Assembly: GCA_963714415.1 (NCBI GenBank)
Contig: CAVQOL010000003.1
Location: 434,001-498,000, forward strand
Source: JAGXRK01 sp963714415
GTDB taxonomy: Bacteria > Bacteroidota > Ignavibacteria > Ignavibacteriales > Ignavibacteriaceae
Length of the DNA: 64,000 nucleotides
Direction: 5' to 3'
Position 1 is the first letter of the stretch, and the number at the start of each line of letters is the position of its first letter. Positions 28,321-37,969 of the stretch are shown here, in pieces. The notes below the pieces were generated by a model, which saw only the letters and a program-made list of their open reading frames with translations, searched no databases and had not been told where the DNA came from. The position numbers were made by a program, and so were the translations under genes.

Positions 28321-29301
28321 ATGCAGAAAAAGCGAATTTTAAGCGGAATGAGACCGACCGGTAAATTGCATATTGGTCATTACGTTGGTGCACTCGAAAA
28401 TTGGGTCGAACTTCAAAAAGAATACGAAAGCTTTCATCTGATTGCTGATTATCACGTTCTAACTACAGATTTGAATACCGATCAGGTCTATCAGAATTCT
28501 ATTGAAATGCTAATTGATTGGTTGTCTGCAGGATTAGATCCTGTCAAAAGTCCTATGTTCAGACAATCGCAAATTAAAGAACATACCGAGTTAACTCTTA
28601 TTTTCGGAATGTTAATTTCAGTAAATCGTCTTGAAAGAAATCCAACGCTAAAAGATCAGGTCAGAGATCTGCATATCGATAATGTCATTTACGGTCATTT
28701 GGGTTATCCTGTTCTTCAAACTGCTGATATTCTTCTTTATAAAGGGAATTACGTTCCTGTGGGCGAGGATCAGGTTCCACATATTGAAATATCAAGAGAG
28801 ATTGCTCGCAGATTTAACAATCAATTTGGTGAAGATTTTCCTGAGCCAGAACCTTTACTTACAAAATTTGCACGACTCAGTGGTTTGGATGGAAATGCAA
28901 AAATGAGTAAATCTTTAAACAATACAATACTTCTTTCGGATGATCCTGAAACTGTAAAAGCTAAAATGAAAAAAGCTGTTACTGATCCAAACAAAATAAG
29001 AAAAGGTGATCCCGGCAATCCTAATATATGTCTCGTTTTTTCTTATCATAAAAAATTCAATCCTGCAGAAATGAAAAATATTGAGAGCGGCTGCAGAAGC
29101 GGTGAACTGGGATGTTTTGATTGTAAAATGAAATGTTCTGAAAAAATATCAGAAATGCTTGTACCGATAATAGAGAAGAGAAAACATTTTGAAAATAATC
29201 TTAATGAAGTAAAAGATATTTTAAACGATGGTGAAGCAAGAGCAAGAAAAGTTGCTGAACAAACGATGAGTGAAGTAAGAGAGAAAATGAAAATTGGATA
29301 A
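28321..29301 (+). CDS. trpS: Tryptophanyl-tRNA synthetase
   Basis: A 326-residue class I aminoacyl-tRNA synthetase that charges tRNA-Trp. The HIGH-type motif is GKLHIGHYVGAL, and the KMSKS loop is DGNAKMSKSLNN. RMRPTGKL-like GMRPTGKLHIGH at the N terminus and GEDQVPHIEI are family hallmarks. Near the C terminus it has Cys residues in CRSGELGCFDCKMKC, as in the iron-sulfur-type TrpRS of Thermotoga, where such Cys can bind a cluster; binding here is only a suggestion. It overlaps scpA. Confidence 0.95.
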   Translation: MQKKRILSGMRPTGKLHIGHYVGALENWVELQKEYESFHLIADYHVLTTDLNTDQVYQNSIEMLIDWLSAGLDPVKSPMFRQSQIKEHTELTLIFGMLISVNRLERNPTLKDQVRDLHIDNVIYGHLGYPVLQTADILLYKGNYVPVGEDQVPHIEISREIARRFNNQFGEDFPEPEPLLTKFARLSGLDGNAKMSKSLNNTILLSDDPETVKAKMKKAVTDPNKIRKGDPGNPNICLVFSYHKKFNPAEMKNIESGCRSGELGCFDCKMKCSEKISEMLVPIIEKRKHFENNLNEVKDILNDGEARARKVAEQTMSEVREKMKIG

Positions 29302-30022
29302 TCTTTACAAAATAAAGTTAGAACATTTTGAAGGTCCACTAGACCTTTTATTATTCTTTATCAAAAGAGATGAATTGAATATATATGATATTCCAATTTC
29401 AAAAATCACAAAAGAATTTCTTGAATATGTGAATTTTATTAAACTAATGGATTTAGAAATTGCAGGTGACTTTATTTTGATGGCTTCTACTTTGATGCAC
29501 ATTAAAGTTAGAATGCTGCTGCCAAGAGAGATTGATGAAAAGGGTGAAGAGATTGATCCGCGTGCTGATTTAATCAAAGCATTGCTTGAGTATAAAAAAT
29601 ATAAAGAGGTAGCCGAAGAATTATTATTCTTCGAAGCTAATCAGCGTAAAATATCTTTTAGAGGTAATACGGATACTGATCCGAAAGAATCTCCTGCGGA
29701 TTATGAATATTTGCTGAAGAATATAACTGTTTATGATCTGGCAAAAGCATTCAAGTCAGTAATTGAAGGAATAAAAGAAAAACCTGTTCACGAAATAAGA
29801 AAAATAAATATCAGCATTGATGAACAGATTCAGTTTATTCTTGATAAAGTAAATGAATTGAAAGAAATCCACTTCCTTTCACTTGTTCAAGGAATGAGGG
29901 AGAAGATAAGGATCGTAATTACTTTTATTGCATTACTTGAACTTGTAAAAATGCAACAAGTTGGAGTAAAACAATCAATTAATTTTAATGATTTCATAAT
30001 TCATTCGATGGTAAATGGATAA
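29294..30022 (+). CDS. scpA: Segregation and condensation protein A
   Basis: A 242-residue kleisin subunit of the SMC-ScpAB condensin, which organises and segregates the chromosome. The N-terminal FEGPLDLLLFFIKRDELNIYDIPI is the ScpA signature that binds SMC and ScpB, and the C terminus has the winged-helix portion (FIALLELVKMQQV). The TTG start overlaps the trpS stop, and scpB starts at an overlapping ATG. Confidence 0.94.
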   Translation: MDNLYKIKLEHFEGPLDLLLFFIKRDELNIYDIPISKITKEFLEYVNFIKLMDLEIAGDFILMASTLMHIKVRMLLPREIDEKGEEIDPRADLIKALLEYKKYKEVAEELLFFEANQRKISFRGNTDTDPKESPADYEYLLKNITVYDLAKAFKSVIEGIKEKPVHEIRKINISIDEQIQFILDKVNELKEIHFLSLVQGMREKIRIVITFIALLELVKMQQVGVKQSINFNDFIIHSMVNG

Positions 30023-30668
30023 AATATACACTAACATAATTGAAGCACTGATTTTTTCAGCTGATGAACCGTTAACTCAAATTGAGATTATCCGTGCGAT
30101 AAAAGGAATTGACGGCGAAGAAATTGATATTACACCTGAAGACGTAGAAACCTCTGTTAATGAATTAAATAGTAAATATGAGACATACGCAGTTCCATTT
30201 AAGATTAGTAAGGTTGCAAAAGGTTATTTACATTCAACAAGAGAAGAATTTGCAAAGTATGTCGGGTTCTTATCATCAGAAAAAACAAAAAGAAGACTAA
30301 GTCAGGCTGCATTAGAAACTCTTGCCATCATTGCTTACAAGCAGCCTATAACAAAACCGGAACTTGAGTCAATAAGAGGCGTTAACTCGGACTATATTCT
30401 TAGTACCTTGCTGGAGAAGAAATTAATTACCATTACAGGTCGCACTGAAACAGTTGGCAGACCTCTGCTATACGGCACTACTGATGAATTTTTGAAGTAT
30501 TTTGGACTTTATAATTTGACTGATTTACCGAAGCCAAGAGAAATTGAAGAAATTATGCAGGATGATGATTTCATCGAGCAGAAAAATAAAATAATGATGA
30601 ACGCTATTGAAGAGGATCTTATGAATACTGTTGAAAAAGGTAATGAAGATGCCGGTCAGACTGAATAA
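30015..30668 (+). CDS. scpB: Segregation and condensation protein B
   Basis: A 217-residue condensin accessory subunit with two winged-helix domains. The N terminus IIEALIFSADEPLTQIEI and the central QAALETLAIIAYKQPITKPE with IRGVNSDYILSTLLEK are typical. The acidic C-terminal tail extends beyond the folded core. It overlaps scpA by eight bases and the pseudouridine synthase gene by about 20. Confidence 0.94.
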   Translation: MDKIYTNIIEALIFSADEPLTQIEIIRAIKGIDGEEIDITPEDVETSVNELNSKYETYAVPFKISKVAKGYLHSTREEFAKYVGFLSSEKTKRRLSQAALETLAIIAYKQPITKPELESIRGVNSDYILSTLLEKKLITITGRTETVGRPLLYGTTDEFLKYFGLYNLTDLPKPREIEEIMQDDDFIEQKNKIMMNAIEEDLMNTVEKGNEDAGQTE

Positions 30669-31359
30669 GTTTATTGCGGAAAGTGGAATATCGTCAAGAA
30701 GAAAAGCTGAAGAATTTATTTTACAGGGAAGGGTAACTGTTAACAGGAAGACTATAACTGAGCTTAGCTTTAAAGTTAATCCTGATGAAGATGAAGTTTT
30801 TGTTGACGGTGAAAGGATAAAACAAAAGCAATACGTTTATTATCTTCTAAACAAACCCAAAGGTGTTATTACCACAACTGACGATGAAAAAAACAGAATG
30901 ACGGTTGTTCATTTGATTAAGACTAATCAAAAAATATTTCCGGTGGGAAGATTAGATTACAATACAACAGGAGTTCTATTTTTAACTAATGATGGTAACT
31001 TTTCAAATCTTCTTACTCATCCCAAGAACAATATTCAAAGAATTTATGAAGTTAATCTTGACAGAAATTTAGAAGATGATGACAAATCCACTTTGTTAAA
31101 AGGCGTTTATATTGAAGGTGAAAAAGGCGTTTTTACAAAAGCTGAATTTCCAAAAATTAAAGATCGCAAAAGATTAATTGTAACCTGCACCGAAGGAAGA
31201 AACAAATTTGTTAAAAGAATGTTCGCAGCTTTGGGATATACCGTTGTTTTACTAAACAGAATTAGTTTTGCAGGTATGAGCGCTGATATTCCTTTAGGTA
31301 CATATAGAAAACTAACTACTTTAGAAGTAAAAAATCTATTTAAGAATTATGCTAAATAA
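30649..31359 (+). CDS. Pseudouridine synthase, RluB/RsuA family
   Basis: About 236 residues from ATG 30649, chosen because AAAAGG precedes it and MPVRLNKFIAESG is the family N terminus; an in-frame TTG at 30631 is less likely. An S4 RNA-binding domain (SRRKAEEFILQGRVTVN) leads into the catalytic domain with GRLDYNTTGVLFLTNDG, carrying the catalytic Asp. The enzyme most probably modifies large-subunit rRNA, as RluB does. The scpA-scpB-rluB order is conserved in many bacteria. Confidence 0.9.
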   Translation: MPVRLNKFIAESGISSRRKAEEFILQGRVTVNRKTITELSFKVNPDEDEVFVDGERIKQKQYVYYLLNKPKGVITTTDDEKNRMTVVHLIKTNQKIFPVGRLDYNTTGVLFLTNDGNFSNLLTHPKNNIQRIYEVNLDRNLEDDDKSTLLKGVYIEGEKGVFTKAEFPKIKDRKRLIVTCTEGRNKFVKRMFAALGYTVVLLNRISFAGMSADIPLGTYRKLTTLEVKNLFKNYAK

Positions 31360-32857
31360 ACTACTAATCATTTTTATTTCATTTCACTTCTTTACAACTT
31401 ATGCTCAGGACTCATCAAATGTAAAATTACATGATTCTTTAGCGCTTTATACTTATTCCACAATTTCTGAATTTAGCGAACAAATGGAGGATATTTTCAA
31501 TGATCCGACTTTCAGCAATGCAAATTGGGGAGTAGTCATTCAATCTCTTGAAACCGGGGAATATTTTTATAAGAGAAATGAAGATAAATTTTTTGTTCCT
31601 GCTTCAAATATGAAATTGTTTACAACTGCTGCAGGATTATTACTTCTTGGTGAAGACTATAAATATTCCACAAATATTTTTACCGATGGAAATTTGGATG
31701 GTTCTATTCTTGAAGGTAATCTTATAATTCAGGGTAGAGGTGATCCGACTATTTCAGGCAGATTTCATGATGGTAATGTTTATGCAGTTTTTTCTGAATG
31801 GGCAGATTCACTTATTTCTTTAGGAATAGATGAAATTAGGGGTAATATAATTGGTGATGACAATCTTTTTGATGATCTTGGCTTAGGAAAAGGATGGTCG
31901 TGGGATTATGAAAGTTACTGGTATGCCGCTCAGTCCAGTGCAATCTCATTAAATGACAATTGTGTTGATATTATTCTTAAGTATAATTCTGAAAAAGATA
32001 CTCTGGAGCTAATTACATCGCCTGAAACTAATTATGTAGTAATCAGGAATGATGTTCGGTTAGTTTCTAAAGATTCAGTTACTGATGTTAGTGTAAATCG
32101 CGAAAGAGGAAGCAATGTAGTAACACTTTATGGAACATTCAGCAGAAAGATTGATTCACTTAAAACTTACGTTACAGTTAATAATCCAACCCAATTTGCA
32201 ATGGTGGTTCTCCATAACGTTTTTCAGCAAAAAGGAATTACTGTTCAAGGATATCCGATTGATATTGATGATGATGGAAAAACATTGGATTACTCTTCTT
32301 TAAAATATTTGTTTTCGTATTATTCACCGGATATGACAGAAATTGTTAAAGTTATTAACAAGGGAAGTCATAATTTTTATGCGGAACAATTACTTAAAAC
32401 AATTGGCTTGGAAATAGAAGGATTTGGTACTGTCCAAAATGGAGTAGATGCAAGCAAGGAAATATTTAAAGAAATAGGACTAAATCCTGAAAATATTGTA
32501 ATGGCTGATGGAAGCGGTTTATCATATCAAAATATGGTAACTCCGCGGCAGATAGTTACTTTACTTAAATATTTTTTTAACAGCAAATTATTCACAACAT
32601 TTTATAATTCACTGCCTATCGCAGGAGTTGACGGCACTCTTGGCAACAGAATGAAAAATACCCGCGCACAGAAACTGGTAAGAGCAAAGACTGGTTACAT
32701 CAGAGCAGTAAGAAGTCTGTCTGGTTATACAAAAACAGGCGATAACGAACCAATTGTTTTTTCTATGATTTGCAACGACTTTAATGTTCCTGTAAAACTT
32801 GCAGAAAACATTCAGGATCTTGTTTGTTTAAGACTTATAAATTTCAAAAGAAAATAA
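31349..32857 (+). CDS. dacB: D-alanyl-D-alanine carboxypeptidase/endopeptidase (PBP4, S13 family)
   Basis: A 502-residue periplasmic class C penicillin-binding protein that trims peptidoglycan peptides and cuts cross-links. A signal peptide (LLIIFISFHFFTTYAQ) precedes the active-site SxxK in VPASNMKLFTTAAGLLL. The second motif is ADGSGLSYQNMVTP and the third is RAKTGYIRAVRSLSGYT. The inserted region typical of DacB, at about 120-320, explains the length. It overlaps the rluB-type gene by 11 bases. Confidence 0.92.
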   Translation: MLNKLLIIFISFHFFTTYAQDSSNVKLHDSLALYTYSTISEFSEQMEDIFNDPTFSNANWGVVIQSLETGEYFYKRNEDKFFVPASNMKLFTTAAGLLLLGEDYKYSTNIFTDGNLDGSILEGNLIIQGRGDPTISGRFHDGNVYAVFSEWADSLISLGIDEIRGNIIGDDNLFDDLGLGKGWSWDYESYWYAAQSSAISLNDNCVDIILKYNSEKDTLELITSPETNYVVIRNDVRLVSKDSVTDVSVNRERGSNVVTLYGTFSRKIDSLKTYVTVNNPTQFAMVVLHNVFQQKGITVQGYPIDIDDDGKTLDYSSLKYLFSYYSPDMTEIVKVINKGSHNFYAEQLLKTIGLEIEGFGTVQNGVDASKEIFKEIGLNPENIVMADGSGLSYQNMVTPRQIVTLLKYFFNSKLFTTFYNSLPIAGVDGTLGNRMKNTRAQKLVRAKTGYIRAVRSLSGYTKTGDNEPIVFSMICNDFNVPVKLAENIQDLVCLRLINFKRK

Positions 32858-32869
32858 ATCGGAGATTAA

Positions 32870-34381
32870 ATGGATAACTCAGTTCAACAGAGCTTTAATG
32901 AATTAGTTAAAAGAAGATACGAAGAGTTAAAGGAACTAAAAGAAAAAGGATTTGAAACATTTGCTTATTCTTGTGATGTTGATTCTGATTCAGAAGATAT
33001 AAAAAAGAACTTTAAAGAAGGTGAAGAAAGAAATGTAAAGATTGCCGGGCGTATAATGGCGATTAGAAGAATGGGTAAAGCTTCTTTTGCTCATATTATG
33101 GATCATACAGGCAGGATACAGATTTATCTTAAGAAAGATGAAATCGGTGAGGTTTATGATGCCTTTAAACTTTTAGATATTGGCGACATAATTGGCGTTG
33201 AAGGTTTTGTTTTTAAGACCAAAACCGGTGAAATTTCTGTTCACACAACAAGTATGAAACTGCTTGCTAAATCTTTGAAGCCTTTACCTATTGCTAAAGA
33301 AGTAGTTGATGAGCAAGGAAATAAAATCGTCTATGATCAGTTTGCCGACAAAGAATTACGTTACCGCCAAAGATATCTTGATCTCATTGTCAATCCTGAA
33401 GTCAAAGATGTTTTTGTCAAAAGAACAAAAATTGTTTCTGCTCTCAGAAAATTTCTTGACGGCAAAGGATATCTTGAAGTTGAAACACCAATACTTCAAC
33501 CATTGTATGGTGGTGCGGCAGCAAGGCCATTTGTAACTCATCATAATACTCTTGATATTAATCTTTATTTAAGAATAGCTGATGAACTTTATCTAAAAAG
33601 ATTAATTGTTGGCGGCTTTAACGGTGTTTATGAGATTGCTAAAGATTTCAGAAATGAGGGAATGGATAAATCTCACAATCCTGAATTCTCGATGCTTGAA
33701 CTTTACGTTCCTTATAAAGATTATAACTGGATGATGGAATTTGTTGAAGAGATGTTTGAATTTGTTTGCCTCGAAGTATTCAATACTTTAACATTCAAAT
33801 TTGATGATAAAGAGATTAACTTTAAGCGTCCCTGGAGAAGACTTTCAATGATTGAAGCTATTCAGGAAAAAACCGGAATAAACGTAATCAATGCTCCTAT
33901 TGAAGAACTAAAACAAACTGCTAAAAAATTTGGAGTTGATCTATCTGAAGTTCACGGTAAAGGAAAATTAATAGATGAATTATTCAGTTTAACAGTTGAA
34001 CCGGAATTAGTTCAACCAACATTTGTTATTGATTATCCTGTTGAATTATCTCCTTTAGCCAAAAAACACAGAACAAAGGAAGGCGTTGTTGAAAGATTTG
34101 AAGGTTATATTGTAGGAAGAGAAATTTGCAACGCTTTTTCTGAATTAAATGATCCGGTTGATCAACGACAAAGATTTGAAGATCAGGTACGAATGAAAGA
34201 AGAAGGTGACGAAGAAGCTCATCAGATTGACGAGGATTTTGTTCGTGCTCTTGAATACGGAATGCCGCCTACTGCAGGACTTGGTGTTGGTATCGACAGA
34301 TTAACAATGCTTTTAACAAATCAGACTTCAATTCGTGATGTTATTTTCTTTCCTCAAATGAAGCCTGAAGCAGATAAGTAG
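32870..34381 (+). CDS. lysS: Lysyl-tRNA synthetase, class II
   Basis: A 503-residue class II synthetase that charges tRNA-Lys. The N-terminal OB anticodon-binding domain includes VKIAGRIMAIRRMGKASFAHIMD. Motif 2 region is FRNEGMDKSHNPEFSMLELY, and motif 3 is GLGVGIDRLTMLLTNQTSIRDVIFFP. A short GGAG ribosome-binding site lies just before the ATG. Confidence 0.96.
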   Translation: MDNSVQQSFNELVKRRYEELKELKEKGFETFAYSCDVDSDSEDIKKNFKEGEERNVKIAGRIMAIRRMGKASFAHIMDHTGRIQIYLKKDEIGEVYDAFKLLDIGDIIGVEGFVFKTKTGEISVHTTSMKLLAKSLKPLPIAKEVVDEQGNKIVYDQFADKELRYRQRYLDLIVNPEVKDVFVKRTKIVSALRKFLDGKGYLEVETPILQPLYGGAAARPFVTHHNTLDINLYLRIADELYLKRLIVGGFNGVYEIAKDFRNEGMDKSHNPEFSMLELYVPYKDYNWMMEFVEEMFEFVCLEVFNTLTFKFDDKEINFKRPWRRLSMIEAIQEKTGINVINAPIEELKQTAKKFGVDLSEVHGKGKLIDELFSLTVEPELVQPTFVIDYPVELSPLAKKHRTKEGVVERFEGYIVGREICNAFSELNDPVDQRQRFEDQVRMKEEGDEEAHQIDEDFVRALEYGMPPTAGLGVGIDRLTMLLTNQTSIRDVIFFPQMKPEADK

Positions 34382-34492
34382 TCATATAGGCAAATATTAG
34401 TCATTCCACATTTGTAAATATTTTTTTATCTTTTATTAGATACATAATACTTTATTGAGTTTATTTTATTATTTCTATCCGGAGAGTTTAAT

Positions 34493-36097
34493 ATGAAATC
34501 AAACCGATTTCCATTTTTAATAATAATATTAATCATTGGTATTGTACTAGGGATACAACTTGAAAAGATATTTTCAGGAGACAGTTTAAGAGATGGAATT
34601 AGAAAATTAAATGACGTTCTTATTTACACGGAAAAATATTACGTAGAAGAAATTGATACTCCAAAACTTGTTGAAGCTGCCATTAATGGTTTTCTTAGTA
34701 AGCTTGATCCTCATTCTGTCTATATATCACCGGAGCAATTTGGTTCTGTTGAAGAATCCTTCAGAGGTGATTTTGAAGGTATTGGAATTGAATTTCAGGT
34801 AGTAAATGATACGCTCACTGTTGTTTCTCCAATTTCCGGAGGCCCAAGCGAAGCACTTGGAATTATGCCCGGTGACAGAATAATTAAAATTGACGGTACT
34901 GATGTCATAGGCATCACGAATGAAGAAGTAAGAGCCAAATTGCGTGGTAAAACCGGCACACAGGTTCAAGTTACTATTGTTCGTCCGGGTGTTAATAAAG
35001 AAGTCGATTATACCATATCAAGGGATACTATTCCACTATTTTCTGTTGATACCCACTTTATGTATGACAATCAAACAGGTTATGTAAGTGTATCAAGATT
35101 TTCAGAAACTACATTTGACGAACTTGAAGCTGCTCTAAACGATTTGAACAATAAAGGAATGCAGCAACTTATTTTGGATTTAAGAAACAATCCCGGTGGT
35201 TATCTAAATCAGGCTGTAAAGATTGCTGATCTCTTCATTGATGGCAAAAAGAAAATAGTATATACCGAAGGAAGAAGAAAAGAATTTGATGAAGAGTATT
35301 TCGCTGAAAAGTCATATCCATTTGAAAAAATTCCGATAATTATATTAATAAATAAAGGTAGTGCATCTGCCAGCGAAATTGTTTCTGGAGCAGTTCAGGA
35401 TTGGGATAGGGGATTGATCGTTGGCGAAACTTCATTTGGTAAAGGTCTTGTTCAAAGACAATTTTCTCTTCCGGATAATTCTGCTTTAAGATTAACAATT
35501 TCCAGATACTTTACTCCTTCTGGTAGAGGAATTCAGCGTGATTATAAAAATAAGAAAGATAAAAATGAATATTATTCTGAACTTTCTGAAATGGATGAAG
35601 AAGAAGGAGATAACATCAATCATACTGCTGAAGAAGATTCCATAAAACCTGTATTCAAAACTAATAAAGGCAGAATAGTCTACGGTGGCGGTGGGATAAC
35701 TCCTGATTATATTATAAAGTCGGATACGATCACTGATTTTACACGCGACTTATTAAGAAATAATCTCTTCTATCAGTTTGTGCTTTCATACCTCGATAAG
35801 AACTCTGAAAATATTTCTAAAAAGTATGGTAACGATCTTGCACTCTTTAAGTCAGAATTTGAGATTAGTGAGCAATTATTGCAAGAATTCATAAATCTGG
35901 TAAAATCAAAAGATGTTGAGTTTAAACAAGATGAGTATAAAATTGATAAAGACTACATCAAGATTCGTTTGAAAGCACAGATTGCTAGAAATTTTTGGAA
36001 AAATGAAGGATGGTATTCAGTACTACTTGAATACGATAATCAAATGTTGAAATCGGTTACTTTGTTTAACGAAGCTAAAAACCTGGCGAATATGTAA
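34493..36097 (+). CDS. C-terminal processing peptidase, S41 family (CtpA-like)
   Basis: A 534-residue periplasmic protease anchored by an N-terminal helix (FPFLIIILIIGIVLGIQL). A PDZ domain at about 85-170 (SGGPSEALGIMPGDRIIKIDG) is followed by the S41 core with LDLRNNPGGYLNQAVKIAD. The catalytic Ser is in NKGSASASEIVSGA and the Lys in GETSFGKGLVQ. The C-terminal 150 residues form an extension common in FCB homologues. It starts a rightward unit with a DUF3108 protein. Confidence 0.92.
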   Translation: MKSNRFPFLIIILIIGIVLGIQLEKIFSGDSLRDGIRKLNDVLIYTEKYYVEEIDTPKLVEAAINGFLSKLDPHSVYISPEQFGSVEESFRGDFEGIGIEFQVVNDTLTVVSPISGGPSEALGIMPGDRIIKIDGTDVIGITNEEVRAKLRGKTGTQVQVTIVRPGVNKEVDYTISRDTIPLFSVDTHFMYDNQTGYVSVSRFSETTFDELEAALNDLNNKGMQQLILDLRNNPGGYLNQAVKIADLFIDGKKKIVYTEGRRKEFDEEYFAEKSYPFEKIPIIILINKGSASASEIVSGAVQDWDRGLIVGETSFGKGLVQRQFSLPDNSALRLTISRYFTPSGRGIQRDYKNKKDKNEYYSELSEMDEEEGDNINHTAEEDSIKPVFKTNKGRIVYGGGGITPDYIIKSDTITDFTRDLLRNNLFYQFVLSYLDKNSENISKKYGNDLALFKSEFEISEQLLQEFINLVKSKDVEFKQDEYKIDKDYIKIRLKAQIARNFWKNEGWYSVLLEYDNQMLKSVTLFNEAKNLANM

Positions 36098-36098
36098 A

Positions 36099-36917
36099 AT
36101 GTTAAAGAAGTTATTTCTTTCTATTTTTTTGATTTTAACTTTTTCATCATTCTCGTTTAGTATTAATCAAACAGATAAAAAAGTTGATGGTAAAATTCTT
36201 AAAGTCGGAGAAGAAATCCGTTATTTAGTGAAGTATTTGTTTTTTGAACTTGGCGAGATATGCTTAAAAATTACAGATGCTTATGTTGAGAACGGTGATA
36301 CGATTTATAAAACGATAGCTTATATTGATTCTTATGATGTTCCTTTCGTAAGTCTTCATCAGGTTTATGAAGGTATTTTTAATCAAAACCAAATCCCTCG
36401 TGTATTTAAGGGAACTGTTTTTAGTGATGAGGATACATCTTACACTCAGTATACATTTGATAAAAATCATAAATCAGTTCACGTTTATAGAGGAAGGCTA
36501 AATCCACCACAAACCTGGGTCGATTCAACTGCTATTTTAGGAAAAGAACATCAGGATGGACTCTCAATTTTTTACTATGCAAGAATGAGAACCGGGCAGA
36601 ATAAGACATATAATATTCCTTGTTTCGTAAATGAAAAAAGTGAAAACACAATAATTAATTTTTATAATAAAAGCATTCCTGTTTCAATTGATGCTCTGGA
36701 TTATGAAGTTGACTGTGTTAAATTAGATGGAACAACTGATTTTGTAAGTATATTCGGACTAACAGGGGAGTTTGAAGGTTGGTTTTCGAATGATAGTTAT
36801 GCAATTCCAATCCTAGCTGAGATGAAAGTGATTATAGGGAATATCACATTGCAATTAATTGAATGGAATAATAACGAGTGGATGCCTCCAAAATATATCA
36901 AACAGAAAAAGAAATAA
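36099..36917 (+). CDS. DUF3108 domain-containing exported protein
   Basis: A 272-residue protein with a signal peptide (LFLSIFLILTFSSFSFS) and a beta-rich domain characteristic of DUF3108 (VGEEIRYLVKYLFFELGEI, YYARMRTGQ, VDCVKLDGTTDF). The family is periplasmic or outer-membrane associated, with unknown function. It begins two bases after the S41 protease stop, so co-expression with it is likely. Its end overlaps the carbonic anhydrase-like gene. Confidence 0.8.
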   Translation: MLKKLFLSIFLILTFSSFSFSINQTDKKVDGKILKVGEEIRYLVKYLFFELGEICLKITDAYVENGDTIYKTIAYIDSYDVPFVSLHQVYEGIFNQNQIPRVFKGTVFSDEDTSYTQYTFDKNHKSVHVYRGRLNPPQTWVDSTAILGKEHQDGLSIFYYARMRTGQNKTYNIPCFVNEKSENTIINFYNKSIPVSIDALDYEVDCVKLDGTTDFVSIFGLTGEFEGWFSNDSYAIPILAEMKVIIGNITLQLIEWNNNEWMPPKYIKQKKK

Positions 36918-37432
36918 AATTATTTCCTTACCAGGATCTTTTTCCTGAAATACACGAAAGTGTTTTTCTTGCATCCGGTGTAAAAATTATTGGTGATGTA
37001 AAGATCGGAAAAGATTCAAGTGTTTGGTACAATTCCGTAATTCGCGGTGATGTGCATTATGTTAAAATTGGTGAGATGACCAATATCCAGGATTGCTCAA
37101 TGTTGCACGTTACAAACGGAAAATTTCCACTAAATATAGGAAACAAAGTTACAATCGGACACTCAGTAAAACTTCACGGCTGCACTATTGAAAATTCATG
37201 CTTAATTGGAATTGGTGCAATTGTTCTGGATGGTGCAGTAATTGGGGAAAAATCTATGGTTGGTGCGGGCGCTGTTGTTAAACCCGGATTTATTGTTCCT
37301 ACAGGTAAACTAGCAGCCGGAGTTCCGGCGAGAATTGTCCGAAATCTTACCGATGAAGAAATGCTGGAATTTGAAATTTCAGCAGAGCGTTATAAAAAAT
37401 ATACTGAGATCACTGTTAACTCATTAAAATAA
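36878..37432 (+). CDS. Gamma-carbonic anhydrase family protein (left-handed beta-helix)
   Basis: A 184-residue hexapeptide-repeat protein beginning at GTG 36878, the only plausible start before the conserved region. Repeats such as IGDVKIGKDSSVWYNSVIRGD form the beta-helix. The three zinc-ligand histidines of the gamma-CA family appear in LHVTNG, IGHSVKLHGC (two). Carbonic anhydrase activity is possible but many homologues are inactive or unassigned. The start overlaps the DUF3108 gene by 40 bases. Confidence 0.88.
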   Translation: MDASKIYQTEKEIKLFPYQDLFPEIHESVFLASGVKIIGDVKIGKDSSVWYNSVIRGDVHYVKIGEMTNIQDCSMLHVTNGKFPLNIGNKVTIGHSVKLHGCTIENSCLIGIGAIVLDGAVIGEKSMVGAGAVVKPGFIVPTGKLAAGVPARIVRNLTDEEMLEFEISAERYKKYTEITVNSLK

Positions 37433-37452
37433 TAATATTTACAGCTAGTGTT

Positions 37453-37881
37453 TTGATTAAAAATCTTTCTGTTACGACAAATCATTCAATTGTAAAGAAA
37501 GCGGCCGTTCATAAGCTTGTTAAATCCTTAAGGAATGAACTCAACTTTGAGATCGACTCACTGATAGTAAATTTTATAAAATCCGATCAGATTCATATGA
37601 TCAATAAAAAATATTTAAAGCACGATTATTCAACCGATATTATTACATTCAATTATTCCGGAAGTAATTCTATACTTGACGGAGAAATTTTCATTTCCTA
37701 TCAGGATGCTCAGAATAATGCTAAAAAATATGAAGTTTCGTTAAATGAAGAATTGAAAAGATTAGTTATTCATGGAATTCTTCACTTAATTGGTTATGAT
37801 GATACAAAAGAATCTGCAAAAAAAATTATGAGTACTATGGAAAATCAATTGACTAATAAATATAATTTTGCTTTATTGTAG
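37453..37881 (+). CDS. ybeY: Endoribonuclease YbeY
   Basis: A 142-residue zinc-dependent RNase involved in 16S rRNA 3' maturation and ribosome quality control. The metal motif is HGILHLIGYDD, matching H-x3-H-x4/5-G-(H/Y). The YLKHDYSTDIITFNY segment is also conserved. The third ligand, usually His, is Tyr/Asp-flanked here, as in some FCB homologues. Translation begins at a TTG. Confidence 0.9.
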   Translation: MIKNLSVTTNHSIVKKAAVHKLVKSLRNELNFEIDSLIVNFIKSDQIHMINKKYLKHDYSTDIITFNYSGSNSILDGEIFISYQDAQNNAKKYEVSLNEELKRLVIHGILHLIGYDDTKESAKKIMSTMENQLTNKYNFALL

Positions 37882-37969
37882 TTGAATATTGATTTGTTTG
37901 GAAAATATTGATAAAATTCAAAAAATTCTGTACTCTTTTAACTTTTAAAGTGGATTTAAATCTTTTCTT

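Noticed and set aside
34382..34492. Terminator between lysS and ctpA
   Set aside because: The only candidate stem is a seven-base A/T pairing with an 18-base loop, too weak to support.
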